This document shows positions 9,063 through 17,944 of a stretch of DNA of 64,000 bases, one piece after another. This DNA comes from CAVYOD01 sp963770045. GTDB taxonomy: Bacteria; Acidobacteriota; Aminicenantia; Aminicenantales; CAVYOD01. A program made the translations under genes and the position numbers. Under the pieces are notes generated by a model. The model was not told the origin of the DNA. It made no database searches and was given only the letters and a program-made list of their open reading frames with translations. Location of the stretch: the NCBI GenBank assembly GCA_963770045.1, contig CAVYOD010000022.1, forward strand, positions 186,001-250,000, read 5' to 3'. Each line of letters opens with the position of its first letter. Positions within the stretch are counted from its first letter, which is position 1.

Positions 9063-9305
9063 CTACTTGCCGTGAGCCAGGATGTAGTCCATGGCCTTGC
9101 CGACGGTGGTTAGCTTTTCGGCGTCTTCATCGGGAATATCCAGGCCGAATTCGTCTTCCAAAGCCATGACCAATTCAACGGTGTCCAAAGAATCGGCCCC
9201 CAGATCATCGATAAAAGAAGCGCTCTCTGTGACCTGGTCTTCACTAATGCTCAGCTTATCGGCCACGATGGCCCTGATTTTCTTGAGCAAATCTTCTCGT
9301 TCCAT
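9063..9305 (-). CDS. acpP: acyl carrier protein
   Basis: An 80-residue ACP that carries growing acyl chains on a phosphopantetheine arm at S39 in LGADSLDTVELVMALEDEF. The four-helix acidic pattern and length are canonical. The start ATG (complement of 9303-9305) is preceded by GAGGAGG, which rules out the longer open frame that runs back to 9413. It sits between fabG and fabF as in many bacteria. Confidence 0.97.
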   Translation of the reverse strand: MEREDLLKKIRAIVADKLSISEDQVTESASFIDDLGADSLDTVELVMALEDEFGLDIPDEDAEKLTTVGKAMDYILAHGK

Positions 9306-9354
9306 GTTTTCCTCCTCGATATGTTTTATTGCGGAGGCGGCATTTTCACCGCCG

Positions 9355-10095
9355 CTACATATACATTCCGCCGTTGACTTGGATGACCTGGCCGGTGATA
9401 TAGGCCGCTTCATCGGAGAGCAGGAACTTGACGGCGTGGGCCACGTCCTCCGGCCCTCCGAATCTTCTCATGGGAATGATGTCGATGAATGCTTTCTTGA
9501 CGTCCTCGGGGAGTCTGTCTGTCATCGCCGTGGCGATGTAGCCAGGGGCTACACAGTTGACGGTGATCCCTCGCGAGGCCACCTCCCTGGCCAGCGATCT
9601 GGCGAAAGCCACGACGCCGGCTTTGGAGGCCGCGTAATTGGCCTGTCCGGGATTCCCCATCTGCCCGACGACCGAGGAGATGTTGACGATGCGCCCGTAG
9701 CGGCTGTTGAGCATCGATCGGATCACCGCCTTGGAAAAATTGAAGACGCCTTTCAGATTGACCGCCAGGACAGCGTCCCAGTCCTCTTCTTTCATGCGGA
9801 GGAGAAGGCTGTCCCGGGTGATCCCGGCGTTGTTGACCAGATGGTCAATCTTCTTGTGGTCACGCAGGATGGTTTCGACCACCTCTGTCACCTGGTGCGA
9901 ATCAGCGACATCGGCCGCATAGGCGGAAGCGACCCGGCCCGAGGACCGAATCTTTTGGGCGACTTCTTCGAGCTTTTCCTTCTGGATATCGACCAGGACC
10001 AATTCGGCTCCGGCCCGGGACAACTCGAGCGAAATGGCTTCGCCGATGCCCTGGGACGCTCCGGTCACGACAGAGATCCTTCCCGCAAAATCCAT
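9355..10095 (-). CDS. fabG: 3-oxoacyl-ACP reductase
   Basis: An NADPH-dependent reductase of the elongation cycle and a short-chain dehydrogenase of 246 residues. The cofactor loop TGASQGIG is at 11-18, NNAG at 88-91, and the catalytic S140/Y154/K158 lie in NISSVVGQM and ANYAASKAG. The C-terminus DEAAYITGQVIQVNGGMYM is a FabG signature. The ATG at 10093-10095 directly abuts the corrected plsX stop, so the two are translationally coupled. Confidence 0.96.
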   Translation of the reverse strand: MDFAGRISVVTGASQGIGEAISLELSRAGAELVLVDIQKEKLEEVAQKIRSSGRVASAYAADVADSHQVTEVVETILRDHKKIDHLVNNAGITRDSLLLRMKEEDWDAVLAVNLKGVFNFSKAVIRSMLNSRYGRIVNISSVVGQMGNPGQANYAASKAGVVAFARSLAREVASRGITVNCVAPGYIATAMTDRLPEDVKKAFIDIIPMRRFGGPEDVAHAVKFLLSDEAAYITGQVIQVNGGMYM

Positions 10096-11110
10096 TTAGG
10101 CTTCGCTCTCCCTTCCGAGCACAGTCCCCTCTTCCCATCTCCATCTCGATCTTTTCCAGGACCCTGTTGGCGACATAATCTTTGGCCATTCTGATGGCGT
10201 TCTTGACCGCCCTGGAATTGGACCTCCCATGGCCGATGATGCAGACTCCGTTGAGGCCGAGGAGGGGGGCGCCCCCGTACTCGGAGTAGTCAATCTTTTT
10301 GTAGAGCTTCTTGAGATTCCGTTTCATCAAGAAAAAGCCGATTTTGGCCAGGAGATTTTTCATCATCTCGTGGCGGGCCATAGCCAGCATGCTCTCGACG
10401 AGCCCCTCACTGACTTTCAGGGCCACATTACCGGTGAACCCGTCGCTGACGATGATGTCTGCGGCGCCGGAGTAGATGTCCTTGCCTTCCACATTCCCGA
10501 TGAAGTTCAAGGGCGAGTTCCGGAGCCTCTCGAAGACCGCCTTGGTCAGGTCATTCCCTTTGGTGCTTTCCTCTCCGATGCTCATCAACCCGATCCTCGG
10601 GCTGCGGAGTCCCAGCACACTCTGCATGAAAGTCCGTCCCATGATGGCAAACTGCTCCAGATCCTGGGGCTGGCAATTCGCGTTGGCGCCGACGTCGATG
10701 AGCAGGGTTAGCCCTTTCAGGCTGGGCACCAGGAGAGCAAGGGCAGGTTTGTTAACGCCCCGGAGGGCGCCGAGGACTCTCCGTGAAGTAAAGACGACCG
10801 CCGCCGTGTTGCCGGCGCTGACAAAGGCGTCCGCCCTTCCTTCCTTGATCAGGCTTGTGCCGACGAGAATCGAGGAGTTTTTCTTTTTTCTGAACGAGGT
10901 CAGCCCCTCTCCCATGCCGATGGCCTCGGGGGCGTTGATGATGGTGACTTTAGCCCGGGAAGGCCCGATCTTGTCGAATTCTTTCCTGACCAGCTCTTCG
11001 ACTCCGACCAGAAGAACTTCGATCTGGAAATCTTCAGAAGCCCGGACGGCGCCTTCGACTGTGACCCTGGGGGCGAAATCTCCCCCCATGGCATCAACAG
11101 CGATCCGCAT
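10096..11110 (-). CDS. plsX: phosphate acyltransferase PlsX (probable frameshift near the C-terminus)
   Basis: It makes acyl-phosphate from acyl-ACP as the first committed step of phospholipid synthesis. It starts MRIAVDAMGGDFAP and shows INAPEAIGMGE, VSAGNTAA, LLIDVGANANCQP and IVSDGFTGNVALKVSEG, all diagnostic. As read, the frame runs past the expected end, through fabG in another frame, to 9902. Removing one C from the run of four at 10126-10129 gives the ending GTVLGRESEA and a TAA at 10096-10098, exactly next to the fabG start. That spacing is the reason I prefer the corrected end of about 338 residues. fabH and fabD, often found between plsX and fabG, are absent. Confidence 0.9.
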
Positions 11111-11128
11111 CCTTATTCCCCAGTGCTT

Positions 11129-11311
11129 CTACTCTTCTGTTCCCTCAATCACCTGGCGGCCGCGGTAATAGCCGCACCCGGGACAGGCCCGGTGAGGCAG
11201 TTTCGGGTTCCCGCAGTTCGGGCATAAGGAAAAAGAAGGGACGGCGAGGGCATCGTGGGTTCTTCTTTTCCCTTTCCTTTGATGGGAATGTCGTCTCTTT
11301 GGATTTGGCAT
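11129..11311 (-). CDS. rpmF: 50S ribosomal protein L32
   Basis: A 60-residue large-subunit protein. It begins MPNPKRRHSHQRKGKRRTH and has a zinc-ribbon form, CPNCGNPKLPHRACPGCGYY, with all four cysteines present. It sits between the DUF177 gene and plsX, the same order as in enterobacteria (yceD-rpmF-plsX). Confidence 0.97.
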   Translation of the reverse strand: MPNPKRRHSHQRKGKRRTHDALAVPSFSLCPNCGNPKLPHRACPGCGYYRGRQVIEGTEE

Positions 11312-11830
11312 TTAACTTTTATCTCTCAATAGGTTTTTCAGTTTCGCCAGCCTGGGGTCCGGTTCCCTGACCAGACAGCTGCATTTTCCATCCTGGATGA
11401 TCTTGCCGCAGACGGCGCAGATGCCCTGGCAGCGCTCGGAGCAGAGCGGCTTCATCGGGAAGGTCAGGTTCAACTGCTCCAGCACCACTTCTCTAATGTT
11501 GATCTGGCCGCTGTAATAGAAGAGCTGGTTGAAATCATCCTCCTCGAGCTCGTCTTTGATCAGGTCGAGCTCCTCGGGGAGGTAGACGAGGTCGAACGCG
11601 GAGCAAACCGGAAACTCGTAGGGCGTCAGACAGCGGCTGCAGATAAAGCTCAGCCGAGCCCTGATCTCCCCTTTGATCCAGATCTCCTCGCCGATCTTCC
11701 TGACGACCATCTCCGCGTGGGTGGTGTCCAGAAAGACGGCGTTCTCCTCCACCAGGTCCAGGTTCAAGAAGTCAAAATCCTTGGAGATCTTGAGCCCTTC
11801 TTTGGGTAATTTATCAACATCAATCAGCAT
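11312..11830 (-). CDS. yceD: DUF177 / YceD-family protein
   Basis: A 172-residue member of the YceD/DUF177 family. In plants and bacteria the family is linked to 23S rRNA processing or accumulation, and its gene almost always precedes rpmF. The sequence has the two-part pattern FICSRCLTPYEFP in the middle and PLCSERCQGICAVCG near the C-terminus, the latter a probable metal site. It is the first gene of the lipid operon and abuts rpmF without a gap. Confidence 0.9.
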   Translation of the reverse strand: MLIDVDKLPKEGLKISKDFDFLNLDLVEENAVFLDTTHAEMVVRKIGEEIWIKGEIRARLSFICSRCLTPYEFPVCSAFDLVYLPEELDLIKDELEEDDFNQLFYYSGQINIREVVLEQLNLTFPMKPLCSERCQGICAVCGKIIQDGKCSCLVREPDPRLAKLKNLLRDKS

Positions 11831-11855
11831 TTTCCTATCCTTAACGAATCAATTT

Positions 11856-11883
11856 ATTATATCAGCTTGCCCTCCAAAGTCAA
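11856..11883 (-). promoter_or_regulatory. promoter of the yceD-rpmF-plsX-fab-etf operon
   Basis: On the minus strand: -35 TTGACT (11878-11883), a 16-bp spacer and a perfect -10 TATAAT (11856-11861) preceded by TGA, an extended -10. It lies 25 bp before the yceD ATG. Confidence 0.75.
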
Positions 11884-11893
11884 CCATCTTGCG

Positions 11894-12140
11894 GTGAGGA
11901 GTTAGGGGCAAGGGGTAAGGGGTGCTATTGGATAAAATACCTGATAATGCAAGCGACGGACAAATCCAACCCGGTTGCGAAAGGCGCCTCTAGAAAGGGT
12001 TAGTCTTGAGATTTACAGCAAGCTTATGCCCAGGGGAGTTCGGGCTCATGGATCTCAGAGTGCCAACAATTCAGATAGCTCGGTGTTTTCAGGGCCGTTC
12101 TTTGACAAATACTCCTCCCCACTTACCCCTGACCCCTCAC
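11894..12140. repeat. imperfect inverted repeat enclosing a noncoding stretch
   Basis: The left arm (11894-11924) is a G-rich run with units GGGGCAAGG and GGGGTAAGG. The right arm (12111-12140) is its imperfect complement, CTTACCCCTGACCCCTCAC. About 190 bp between them hold no credible gene. It could be a small non-autonomous element or a decayed intergenic repeat; no target duplication is evident. Confidence 0.35.
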
Positions 12141-12147
12141 TATTTTC

Positions 12148-12175
12148 TTGATATTACCCCTTGGGGGTGTATAAT
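12148..12175 (+). promoter_or_regulatory. consensus promoter with a palindromic spacer
   Basis: -35 TTGATA (12148-12153), a 16-bp spacer and a perfect -10 TATAAT (12170-12175). The spacer contains the inverted repeat ACCCC-TT-GGGGGT, which could bind a regulator. The -10 ends 6 nt before the ATG at 12182, so the mRNA should be leaderless. Confidence 0.7.
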
Positions 12176-12181
12176 TATGAA

Positions 12182-12445
12182 ATGAGAATGGACGGATTCA
12201 ACACCGAAATCAAACATGAGGGCGTCACTTTTCACGTCCAAACCCAGGACAAGGGTCCGAGTGCCAAATATGTGGAATCCTTCATCTATTTGTCGGGGAA
12301 GCTCCTCTCCTCCCGGAAGACCTTCTATACTCCATATTTAGGCCATCCTCAGCTTCAAGAGAAGATCCATCAGATCATGGAGGAGCAGCACCAGATCATC
12401 CTGCGGGAGATCGGCGACGGCCGGTTCGACCATTTCCTGCCCTGA
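12182..12445 (+). CDS. small conserved-looking protein of unknown function
   Basis: I do not recognise a named family. The product is about 87 residues (MRMDGFNTEIKHEG...). The first half is beta-like with the phrase VTFHVQTQDKG, followed by FIYLSGKLLSSRKTFYTPYL. The second half is an amphipathic helix, QEKIHQIMEEQHQIILREI, with a short tail. No signal peptide or cysteine is present, so it is probably cytosolic. The start at 12182 is chosen because the promoter -10 box ends at 12175; a TTG at 12161 would lie upstream of the transcript start. It ends 10 bp before polA, so the two are probably cotranscribed. Confidence 0.65.
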   Translation: MRMDGFNTEIKHEGVTFHVQTQDKGPSAKYVESFIYLSGKLLSSRKTFYTPYLGHPQLQEKIHQIMEEQHQIILREIGDGRFDHFLP

Positions 12446-12455
12446 TGTCGCTGTG

Positions 12456-15131
12456 ATGGGCGATCAAAGGCTTTTCCTGATTGACGGGTATTCCCTTCTT
12501 TACCGTTCCTACTACGCCATTCAGCGTCTTTCCAATTCCCGCGGGTTTCCGACAAACGCGATTTACGGCTTTATCAACACTCTCAGGAAAATGCGGGAGA
12601 GGGAGAAGCCGGGGTATCTGGGCATCGTCTTCGATGTCAAGGGGCCAACCGTGCGGCACAAGGTTTATAAGGAGTATAAGGCCCAGCGGAAGCCCATGCC
12701 CGAGGACCTCGAGGTTCAAGTCCCCAAACTCAAGGAGGTCCTCTGCGCCCTGAGAATTCCGTTCTTCGAATACAAGAATTACGAAGCCGACGATGTCCTC
12801 GGGTGCCTGGCCAGCCAGGCCGCCGTCCAGAAGCTCCACCCGGTGATCGTTACGACCGATAAGGATCTCCTTCAGCTCGTCGATTCCAGGATCACCGTCT
12901 ATAATCCGGCCAAGGAAGTTTATCTGGATAAAGAGAAAGTCAGGGAATTCTTCGGCGTCGACCCGTCCCAGGTCGTGGACGTCCTCTCGCTGTGGGGAGA
13001 TCCGAGTGACAACATTCCTGGCGTCCCGGGGATCGGCGAAAAGACTTCGAAGGCCCTGATCAATCAGTTCGGAAGCCTGGACAACCTCCTCGCCCACCTC
13101 GACCAGGTCAAAAACCCCCGGGTCCGGGAAAAAATAGAACAGCATCTGGAGCTGCTCAAGATGAGCCGGGAACTGGTGACGATCGAAAAAAACCTCGACC
13201 TGAAATTCGAGCTCAAGGAGTTCGAGGTCTGTCCGCCCGATGACGAAACGATCACCAGGCTCTTTCAGGAGCTTGAGTTCACGACGCTCCTGTCCGAATA
13301 CCTCAAAGAGCCCACCGAACACGCCGGGGAGTGCCGGGTGATTCTGAAGGAATCCGACCTCGAAGCCCTCGTCGCTGAAATCAAGAAAGCGAAGCGCGTC
13401 GCCCTCGACACCGAGACAGACAACGTCCTGCCGACTCGGGCGAGGCTGGTCGGCCTTTCTCTGGCCACCACGCCCGGTGAGGCGTTTTATCTACCCCTCC
13501 GGCATGACTATGAAGGCGCTCCGGCTCAAATCTCCCCGGAGAACGCTCTTCGCCGGCTGGGCGGGGTTCTCTCCGATCCGGCGATAAAGAAGACCGGCCA
13601 AAACATCAAGTATGATTACATCGTCCTCAAAAGAGAAGGGGCGCCCCTCGGCGGACTGGACCTGGACACCATGGTCCTGTCCTACCTCCTCGAGCCCAAC
13701 TGGGGCAAGCACAACCTGGAAAAGCTGGCCTTGAGCTACCTCCGGATCAACAAGATCCCTTTTGATAGCGTGGCCGGCAAGGGAAAGAACGCGCGCACGA
13801 TGAATCAGGTCGAAGTCGACCGCGTCGCCCGCTACTGCTGCCAAGATTCGAGCCTCACGCTTGAGCTCAGTCAGGTTCTCTGGCCCAAAATCCGGGAGAA
13901 AAAGCTGGACAGGCTCTACCGCGAGATCGAGCTCCCGCTCATCGAGGTCCTGGCCGGAATGGAGATGGCCGGGGTCAGGATCGACCCTTGCGTCCTCAAG
14001 ACCCTGTCAGAGGACCTGGAGTCTCAGCTGGCCGGCCTGCGGAAAAAAATCTACGAGCTGAGCGGCCACGAATTCAACCTCAACTCTCCCCAACAACTCG
14101 CTCATGTTCTCTTTAACAAGCTCAACCTCCCCTCCTTAAGAAAGACGAAGATCACCAGGGGGCACTCGACTTCGCTCGACATCCTCCGCGAGCTTGCTCC
14201 GCTTCACCCCCTCGCCCAGTATGCGCTCGAATACCGCCAGCTGGCCAAGCTAAAATCCACCTACGCCGACTCTCTTCCCCTTCTGATCAGCCCCGAAACA
14301 GGCCGGATTCACACCTCCTACAACCAGACCGTGACGGCTACGGGAAGGCTCTCCAGCTCGGACCCGAACCTCCAGAATATCCCGGTACGGGGAGAGATGG
14401 GACAGCGCTTCCGCCAGGCCTTTATCCCCGGCGAGGGGAATATCCTGCTCTCAGCCGACTATTCTCAGATTGAGCTCCGGGTCCTGGCCCACCTTTCGAA
14501 GGACACGGCCCTGACCGAGACCTTCGTCAACGACAGGGATGTCCATTCCGAAACCGCTCTTCGAGTCTTCGGCGGAGACTCGCTTCTCTTCAAAGAGGAA
14601 CAGAGGCGGCGGGCGAAGGTCATCAATTTCAGCATCATTTACGGCACGTCGGCCTTCTCGCTGGCCAAAGAGCTGGGGACAACGCCCGCCGAGGCGCAGA
14701 AGTTCATCGATCGCTATTTCGAGCAGCACCCCCGGGTCAAGGAGTTCCTGGACAGGAGCGTCCGAGAAGCCCAGGAAAAAGGATTTTCTGAGACCCTGTT
14801 CGGACGACAGCGCCAGGTCCCGGAGTTAAGGCAGGCCGACAAGACCATCCAGCAGGCCGGCCGGAGGATCGCCCTCAACACGCCCATCCAGGGCTCGGCG
14901 GCGGACCTGATGAAGAAAGCGATGATCGATATTGAAAAGGAACTCAAACGCTGCCGGCTCCGGACCAGGATGATCCTCCAAGTCCACGATGAGCTGGTCT
15001 TCGATGTCCCCGAGGATGAAAAAGACGCCCTGCAGCCGCTGGTCAAGGAAAAAATGGAGCGCGTTTTTCCCTTGGACGTCCCTCTTCGGGTCCACCTGGG
15101 CTGGGGCAAGAACTGGGCCGAAGCAAAGTAA
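12456..15131 (+). CDS. polA: DNA polymerase I
   Basis: A repair and Okazaki-fragment polymerase of 891 residues with all three domains. The 5'-nuclease comes first (1-290, LIDGYSLLYRSYYA, YEADDVLG, GDPSDNIPGVPGIGEKT). The 3'-5' exonuclease (about 310-500) has an intact DxE at D318/E320 in ALDTETD and YCCQDSSL, so proofreading should work. The polymerase domain (about 500-891) has motif A SADYSQIELRVLAHL (D668), motif B RRRAKVINFSIIYG and motif C QVHDELVF. The preceding GTG at 12453 is an alternative start. It ends without a close partner; the downstream gene has its own promoter. Confidence 0.97.
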   Translation: MGDQRLFLIDGYSLLYRSYYAIQRLSNSRGFPTNAIYGFINTLRKMREREKPGYLGIVFDVKGPTVRHKVYKEYKAQRKPMPEDLEVQVPKLKEVLCALRIPFFEYKNYEADDVLGCLASQAAVQKLHPVIVTTDKDLLQLVDSRITVYNPAKEVYLDKEKVREFFGVDPSQVVDVLSLWGDPSDNIPGVPGIGEKTSKALINQFGSLDNLLAHLDQVKNPRVREKIEQHLELLKMSRELVTIEKNLDLKFELKEFEVCPPDDETITRLFQELEFTTLLSEYLKEPTEHAGECRVILKESDLEALVAEIKKAKRVALDTETDNVLPTRARLVGLSLATTPGEAFYLPLRHDYEGAPAQISPENALRRLGGVLSDPAIKKTGQNIKYDYIVLKREGAPLGGLDLDTMVLSYLLEPNWGKHNLEKLALSYLRINKIPFDSVAGKGKNARTMNQVEVDRVARYCCQDSSLTLELSQVLWPKIREKKLDRLYREIELPLIEVLAGMEMAGVRIDPCVLKTLSEDLESQLAGLRKKIYELSGHEFNLNSPQQLAHVLFNKLNLPSLRKTKITRGHSTSLDILRELAPLHPLAQYALEYRQLAKLKSTYADSLPLLISPETGRIHTSYNQTVTATGRLSSSDPNLQNIPVRGEMGQRFRQAFIPGEGNILLSADYSQIELRVLAHLSKDTALTETFVNDRDVHSETALRVFGGDSLLFKEEQRRRAKVINFSIIYGTSAFSLAKELGTTPAEAQKFIDRYFEQHPRVKEFLDRSVREAQEKGFSETLFGRQRQVPELRQADKTIQQAGRRIALNTPIQGSAADLMKKAMIDIEKELKRCRLRTRMILQVHDELVFDVPEDEKDALQPLVKEKMERVFPLDVPLRVHLGWGKNWAEAK

Positions 15132-15150
15132 AACCGTCTAGACGTCTTCT
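15132..15150. repeat. partial GACGAGA-type repeat, copy C
   Basis: CCGTCTAGACGTCTTCTG directly follows the polA stop and leads into a -35 box 4 bp later. It matches the right-arm end (GACGTCTT) of copy B. Only this end is present. Confidence 0.4.
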
Positions 15151-15154
15151 GTTT

Positions 15155-15183
15155 TTGACAGCATACTTCTCCTGTGCTATAAG
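15155..15183 (+). promoter_or_regulatory. strong promoter of the Nramp-like / MgtE-N operon
   Basis: A perfect -35 TTGACA (15155-15160), a 17-bp spacer and -10 TATAAG (15178-15183) preceded by TGC (extended -10). The roughly 57-nt leader starts beside a hairpin with stem CTTTTCTCG/CGAGAAAAG (about 15183-15213). Confidence 0.75.
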
Positions 15184-15213
15184 CTTTTCTCGGGAACCCG
15201 AAGGCGAGAAAAA
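15184..15213 (+). other. 5' leader hairpin of the Nramp-like gene
   Basis: A 9-bp stem CTTTTCTCG/CGAGAAAAG surrounds a loop that itself contains CGGG-AA-CCCG. It lies at or just after the predicted transcript start. It is too small to be a recognised riboswitch; it may stabilise the message or act as an attenuator. Confidence 0.35.
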
Positions 15214-15246
15214 GAGGAGCTCCGGCGTTAAAGACAGAGGCGGCTC

Positions 15247-16513
15247 ATGAAGGTTCTGGACAAACTCAAAGAAAACCCGACCTTGAGAAACGTCCTTCTT
15301 TTTCTGGCCGTACTCGGGCCCGGGATCATCACCGGAAGCGTTGACAATGACGCCGGCGGGATAACGACCTATTCGGTGGCCGGCGCGAACTACGGCTATA
15401 AGCTCATCTGGACTTTGATCCCCTCGTTCCTTCTTCTGGTCATCGTGCAGGAAATGAACGCCCGGATGGGCATCGTCACGGGCAAGGGGCTGGCCGATCT
15501 CATCCGGGAGAATTTTGGCGTCAAAATCACCTTCGTCATATTTCTGGGTCTCGTGGCGCGCGGATATCGGCAACACGGCGACAGAGTTCGCCGGGGTCGC
15601 GGGAAGCCTCATGATCTTCGGGGTCAGCAAATATATCTCCGTGCCGATCGTCGCCTTCGCGGTCTGGATCCTCGTCACCAAGGGCAATTATAAGATCGCC
15701 GAACGCATCTTTCTCTTTTTCAGCTTCTGCCTGCTTTCCTACATCATCTCGGCCGTTCTCGCCAAGCCCGAGTGGCAGCAGATCGGCGCCGATTTCCTGA
15801 GGCCGACCATGCATCTGGATGAAAAGTACCTGAGCATGGTGCTCGGAATCGTGGGAACGACCGTCGCGCCGTGGATGCAGTTCTATATGCAATCGGCCGT
15901 GATCGAAAAAGGAATAAAAATCGGCGAATACAGATTTGCGCTGTGGGATGTCATCATCGGCTGCACGGCAACGGTGGTCGTGGCCTTTTTCATCATGGTC
16001 GCCTGCGCCGCGACTCTGCACAAGAACGGCGTGGTCATCAATGAAGCCAAGGACGCCGCCATGGCCCTCAAGCCCTTTGCCGGACACTTCGCGTCTCAGC
16101 TCTTCGCCTTCGGGCTCTTCGTCGCCTCCGTGTTCTCGGCCACGATCCTGCCGTTGGCCACGGCCTTTTATGTCTGCGAGGCGTTCGGGTTTGAAGCCGG
16201 GATCAACAAGAAGATCAACGAGGCCCCTCAGTTTTACGCGCTCTTTGGTTTCATCATGACCGTGGCCGTTCTCATCATTCTAATACCGGGCGCTCCCCTG
16301 ATCAGCATCACCATCTGGTCCCAGGTCATCAACGCGATGCTTCTGCCGGTGGTCCTTCTTTGCATGATCAGGATCATCAACAACAAGAAAATCATGGGCC
16401 AGCACACTAACAACACATTCCAGAATGCCGTCGGCTGGTCGGGGACCCTCGTCCTCATCGCTCTGACCGCGATTCTGATCATCTCTCAACTCAAATCGTT
16501 CATAGCCAAATGA
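15247..16513 (+). CDS. Nramp-family transporter, NRMT-like (one frameshift)
   Basis: A divalent-metal transporter of about 421 residues with some 11 membrane helices. The first-helix site that reads DPGN in classical Nramps is replaced by SVDNDAGGI, and the sixth-helix MPH site by GTTVAPWMQF. Such changes mark the NRAMP-related magnesium transporter branch, so Mg2+ (and possibly Mn2+) is the likely substrate; this is inference from family knowledge. The frame breaks at about 15556-15562, where GTGGCGCGCGG carries one base too many. Removing it joins IFLGLVA to ADIGNTATEFAGVAGS. Its TGA overlaps the ATG of the next gene. Confidence 0.87.
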
Positions 16514-17829
16514 AAGCCAGAAATAAGGACTTTTTGCCCGCAGGGGAAGACCTCAACCAAGGGGCGCGCGAAAAAACCCAAGAGGCCGGCTTGAAGATGT
16601 TCCTCTTCTTCTCGGAACTGCTCGGCCGCACGGTCGTGAGCGCCGAGGGGAAGCCGCTGGGTAAATTGGCTGACTTGAAGGTGAGGCTGGGAGAGATCTT
16701 TCCAAAAATGAACGCCCTGGTGGTCAAGCAGAGGAGAAAGAGAAAGCCGGTCTCCTTGGAATGGTCCGAACTCGAGAGCCTGAACGGCAATATCGTAACC
16801 CTGAAGCCGGAAGCGGCGGAGAAATTCAGGCCTCTCGAAGTGAACAGCGAAGAGATGCTCCTTCGGGATGAGCTGTTGGACAAGCAGGTCGTCGACACCT
16901 TCGGGGCGAAGATCGAACGAGTGAATGATATTCATCTGCTCATTGTCAACAAAGATCTCCACATCGTTCACGTGGATATAGGGATCAGGGGGATCCTCCG
17001 GCGCCTGGGCTGGATCAAAGGCGTGGATTTGCTGTCCAACTGGCTCTTTGCCTATCGGTTCCCGGAAAAAATGATCTCCTGGAAATACATTCAGCCGTTG
17101 GCCAGTGACCTCTACAGGCAAGGGCTCAAGCTCAATGTCAACCTGAAAAAGCTCCAAGATCTCCACCCCTCCGATCTGGCCGACATCCTCGAAGAGCTTG
17201 ATCGGGAGAACAGAAAAAAGATCTTTAAATCGCTTGACCTCCAAACCGCCGCTGAGACGCTGGAGGAAATCGATCCGAAGCTGCAGCTTGCGCTCATAGA
17301 ATCCGCCACGGTGGAGCTGGCCTCCGATATCCTGGAGGAAATGGCGCCGGATGAAGCCACGGATCTCCTCGCCGACCTGCCCGAGGACAAAAAAGACAAG
17401 CTCATCCAGACCATGGAAAAACCCTCCCGGGAGAAACTCGTGGAATTGCTCCAGTTCGAGGAAGGGACGGCCGGAAGCATCATGACCAAAGACTTTATCG
17501 CCCTGGAGCAGGGCAAAACCATTGCCGACGCCATCGAAGATTTCAAGAAGACGACCCATCCTCTCGAAACGATCGCCTATATCTACGTAACCGATGAGGA
17601 GAATCATCTCCTCGGGGTCCTCACTCTCAGACACCTGCTGCTCTGCCAAAAAGACACGCCCCTGGGGAAATTGATGAACAAGAACCTGATCAAGGTTAAC
17701 CCGGAGGACGACATCAAGAAAGTCGCCGAGCTCTTCAAAAAATACAAATTCCTGGCTATCCCGGTCGTGGACTGCGATGACCATATCACCGGCATCATCA
17801 CTCTCCAGGACATTGTTGAATCCGAATAG
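16510..17829 (+). CDS. soluble MgtE-N/CBS protein with PRC-barrel-like start
   Basis: 439 residues without membrane helices. The N-terminal part looks like two PRC-barrel-type domains (about 32-105, LLGRTVVSAEGKPLGKL; and about 115-180, LDKQVVDTFGAKIERVNDI). An MgtE N-terminal superhelix follows (about 205-310, LHPSDLADILEELDRE and repeats of the form ExAPDEATDLLADLPED). A CBS pair is at about 315-437 (GSIMTKDFIAL, HLLGVLTLRHLLL, MNKNLIKVNPEDD, FLAIPVVDCDDHITGIITLQDIVE). In MgtE channels these parts form the cytosolic Mg2+ sensor, but the channel domain is missing here. The ATGA overlap with the Nramp-like gene suggests that it gates or regulates that transporter. Confidence 0.88.
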   Translation: MKARNKDFLPAGEDLNQGAREKTQEAGLKMFLFFSELLGRTVVSAEGKPLGKLADLKVRLGEIFPKMNALVVKQRRKRKPVSLEWSELESLNGNIVTLKPEAAEKFRPLEVNSEEMLLRDELLDKQVVDTFGAKIERVNDIHLLIVNKDLHIVHVDIGIRGILRRLGWIKGVDLLSNWLFAYRFPEKMISWKYIQPLASDLYRQGLKLNVNLKKLQDLHPSDLADILEELDRENRKKIFKSLDLQTAAETLEEIDPKLQLALIESATVELASDILEEMAPDEATDLLADLPEDKKDKLIQTMEKPSREKLVELLQFEEGTAGSIMTKDFIALEQGKTIADAIEDFKKTTHPLETIAYIYVTDEENHLLGVLTLRHLLLCQKDTPLGKLMNKNLIKVNPEDDIKKVAELFKKYKFLAIPVVDCDDHITGIITLQDIVESE

Positions 17830-17944
17830 AAAGCGGCCGGGGAATTGGAAAAATCAATAGGGATTGAGAGGCGTTGCCGGTTAGCGAGCGGCCTTCGATC
17901 TGATCGGGAGGAGGGGCGACGGGATCGCCATGTCGGGCGGGGTG

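Noticed and set aside
9306..9413. N-terminal extension of the acyl carrier protein
   Set aside because: A strong ribosome site stands directly before the internal ATG, and the 80-residue product has the canonical ACP length.
9902..10095. Extension of PlsX to 402 residues through fabG
   Set aside because: The added residues are Arg/Gly-rich and lie in another frame of fabG. A one-base fix gives a stop touching the fabG start.
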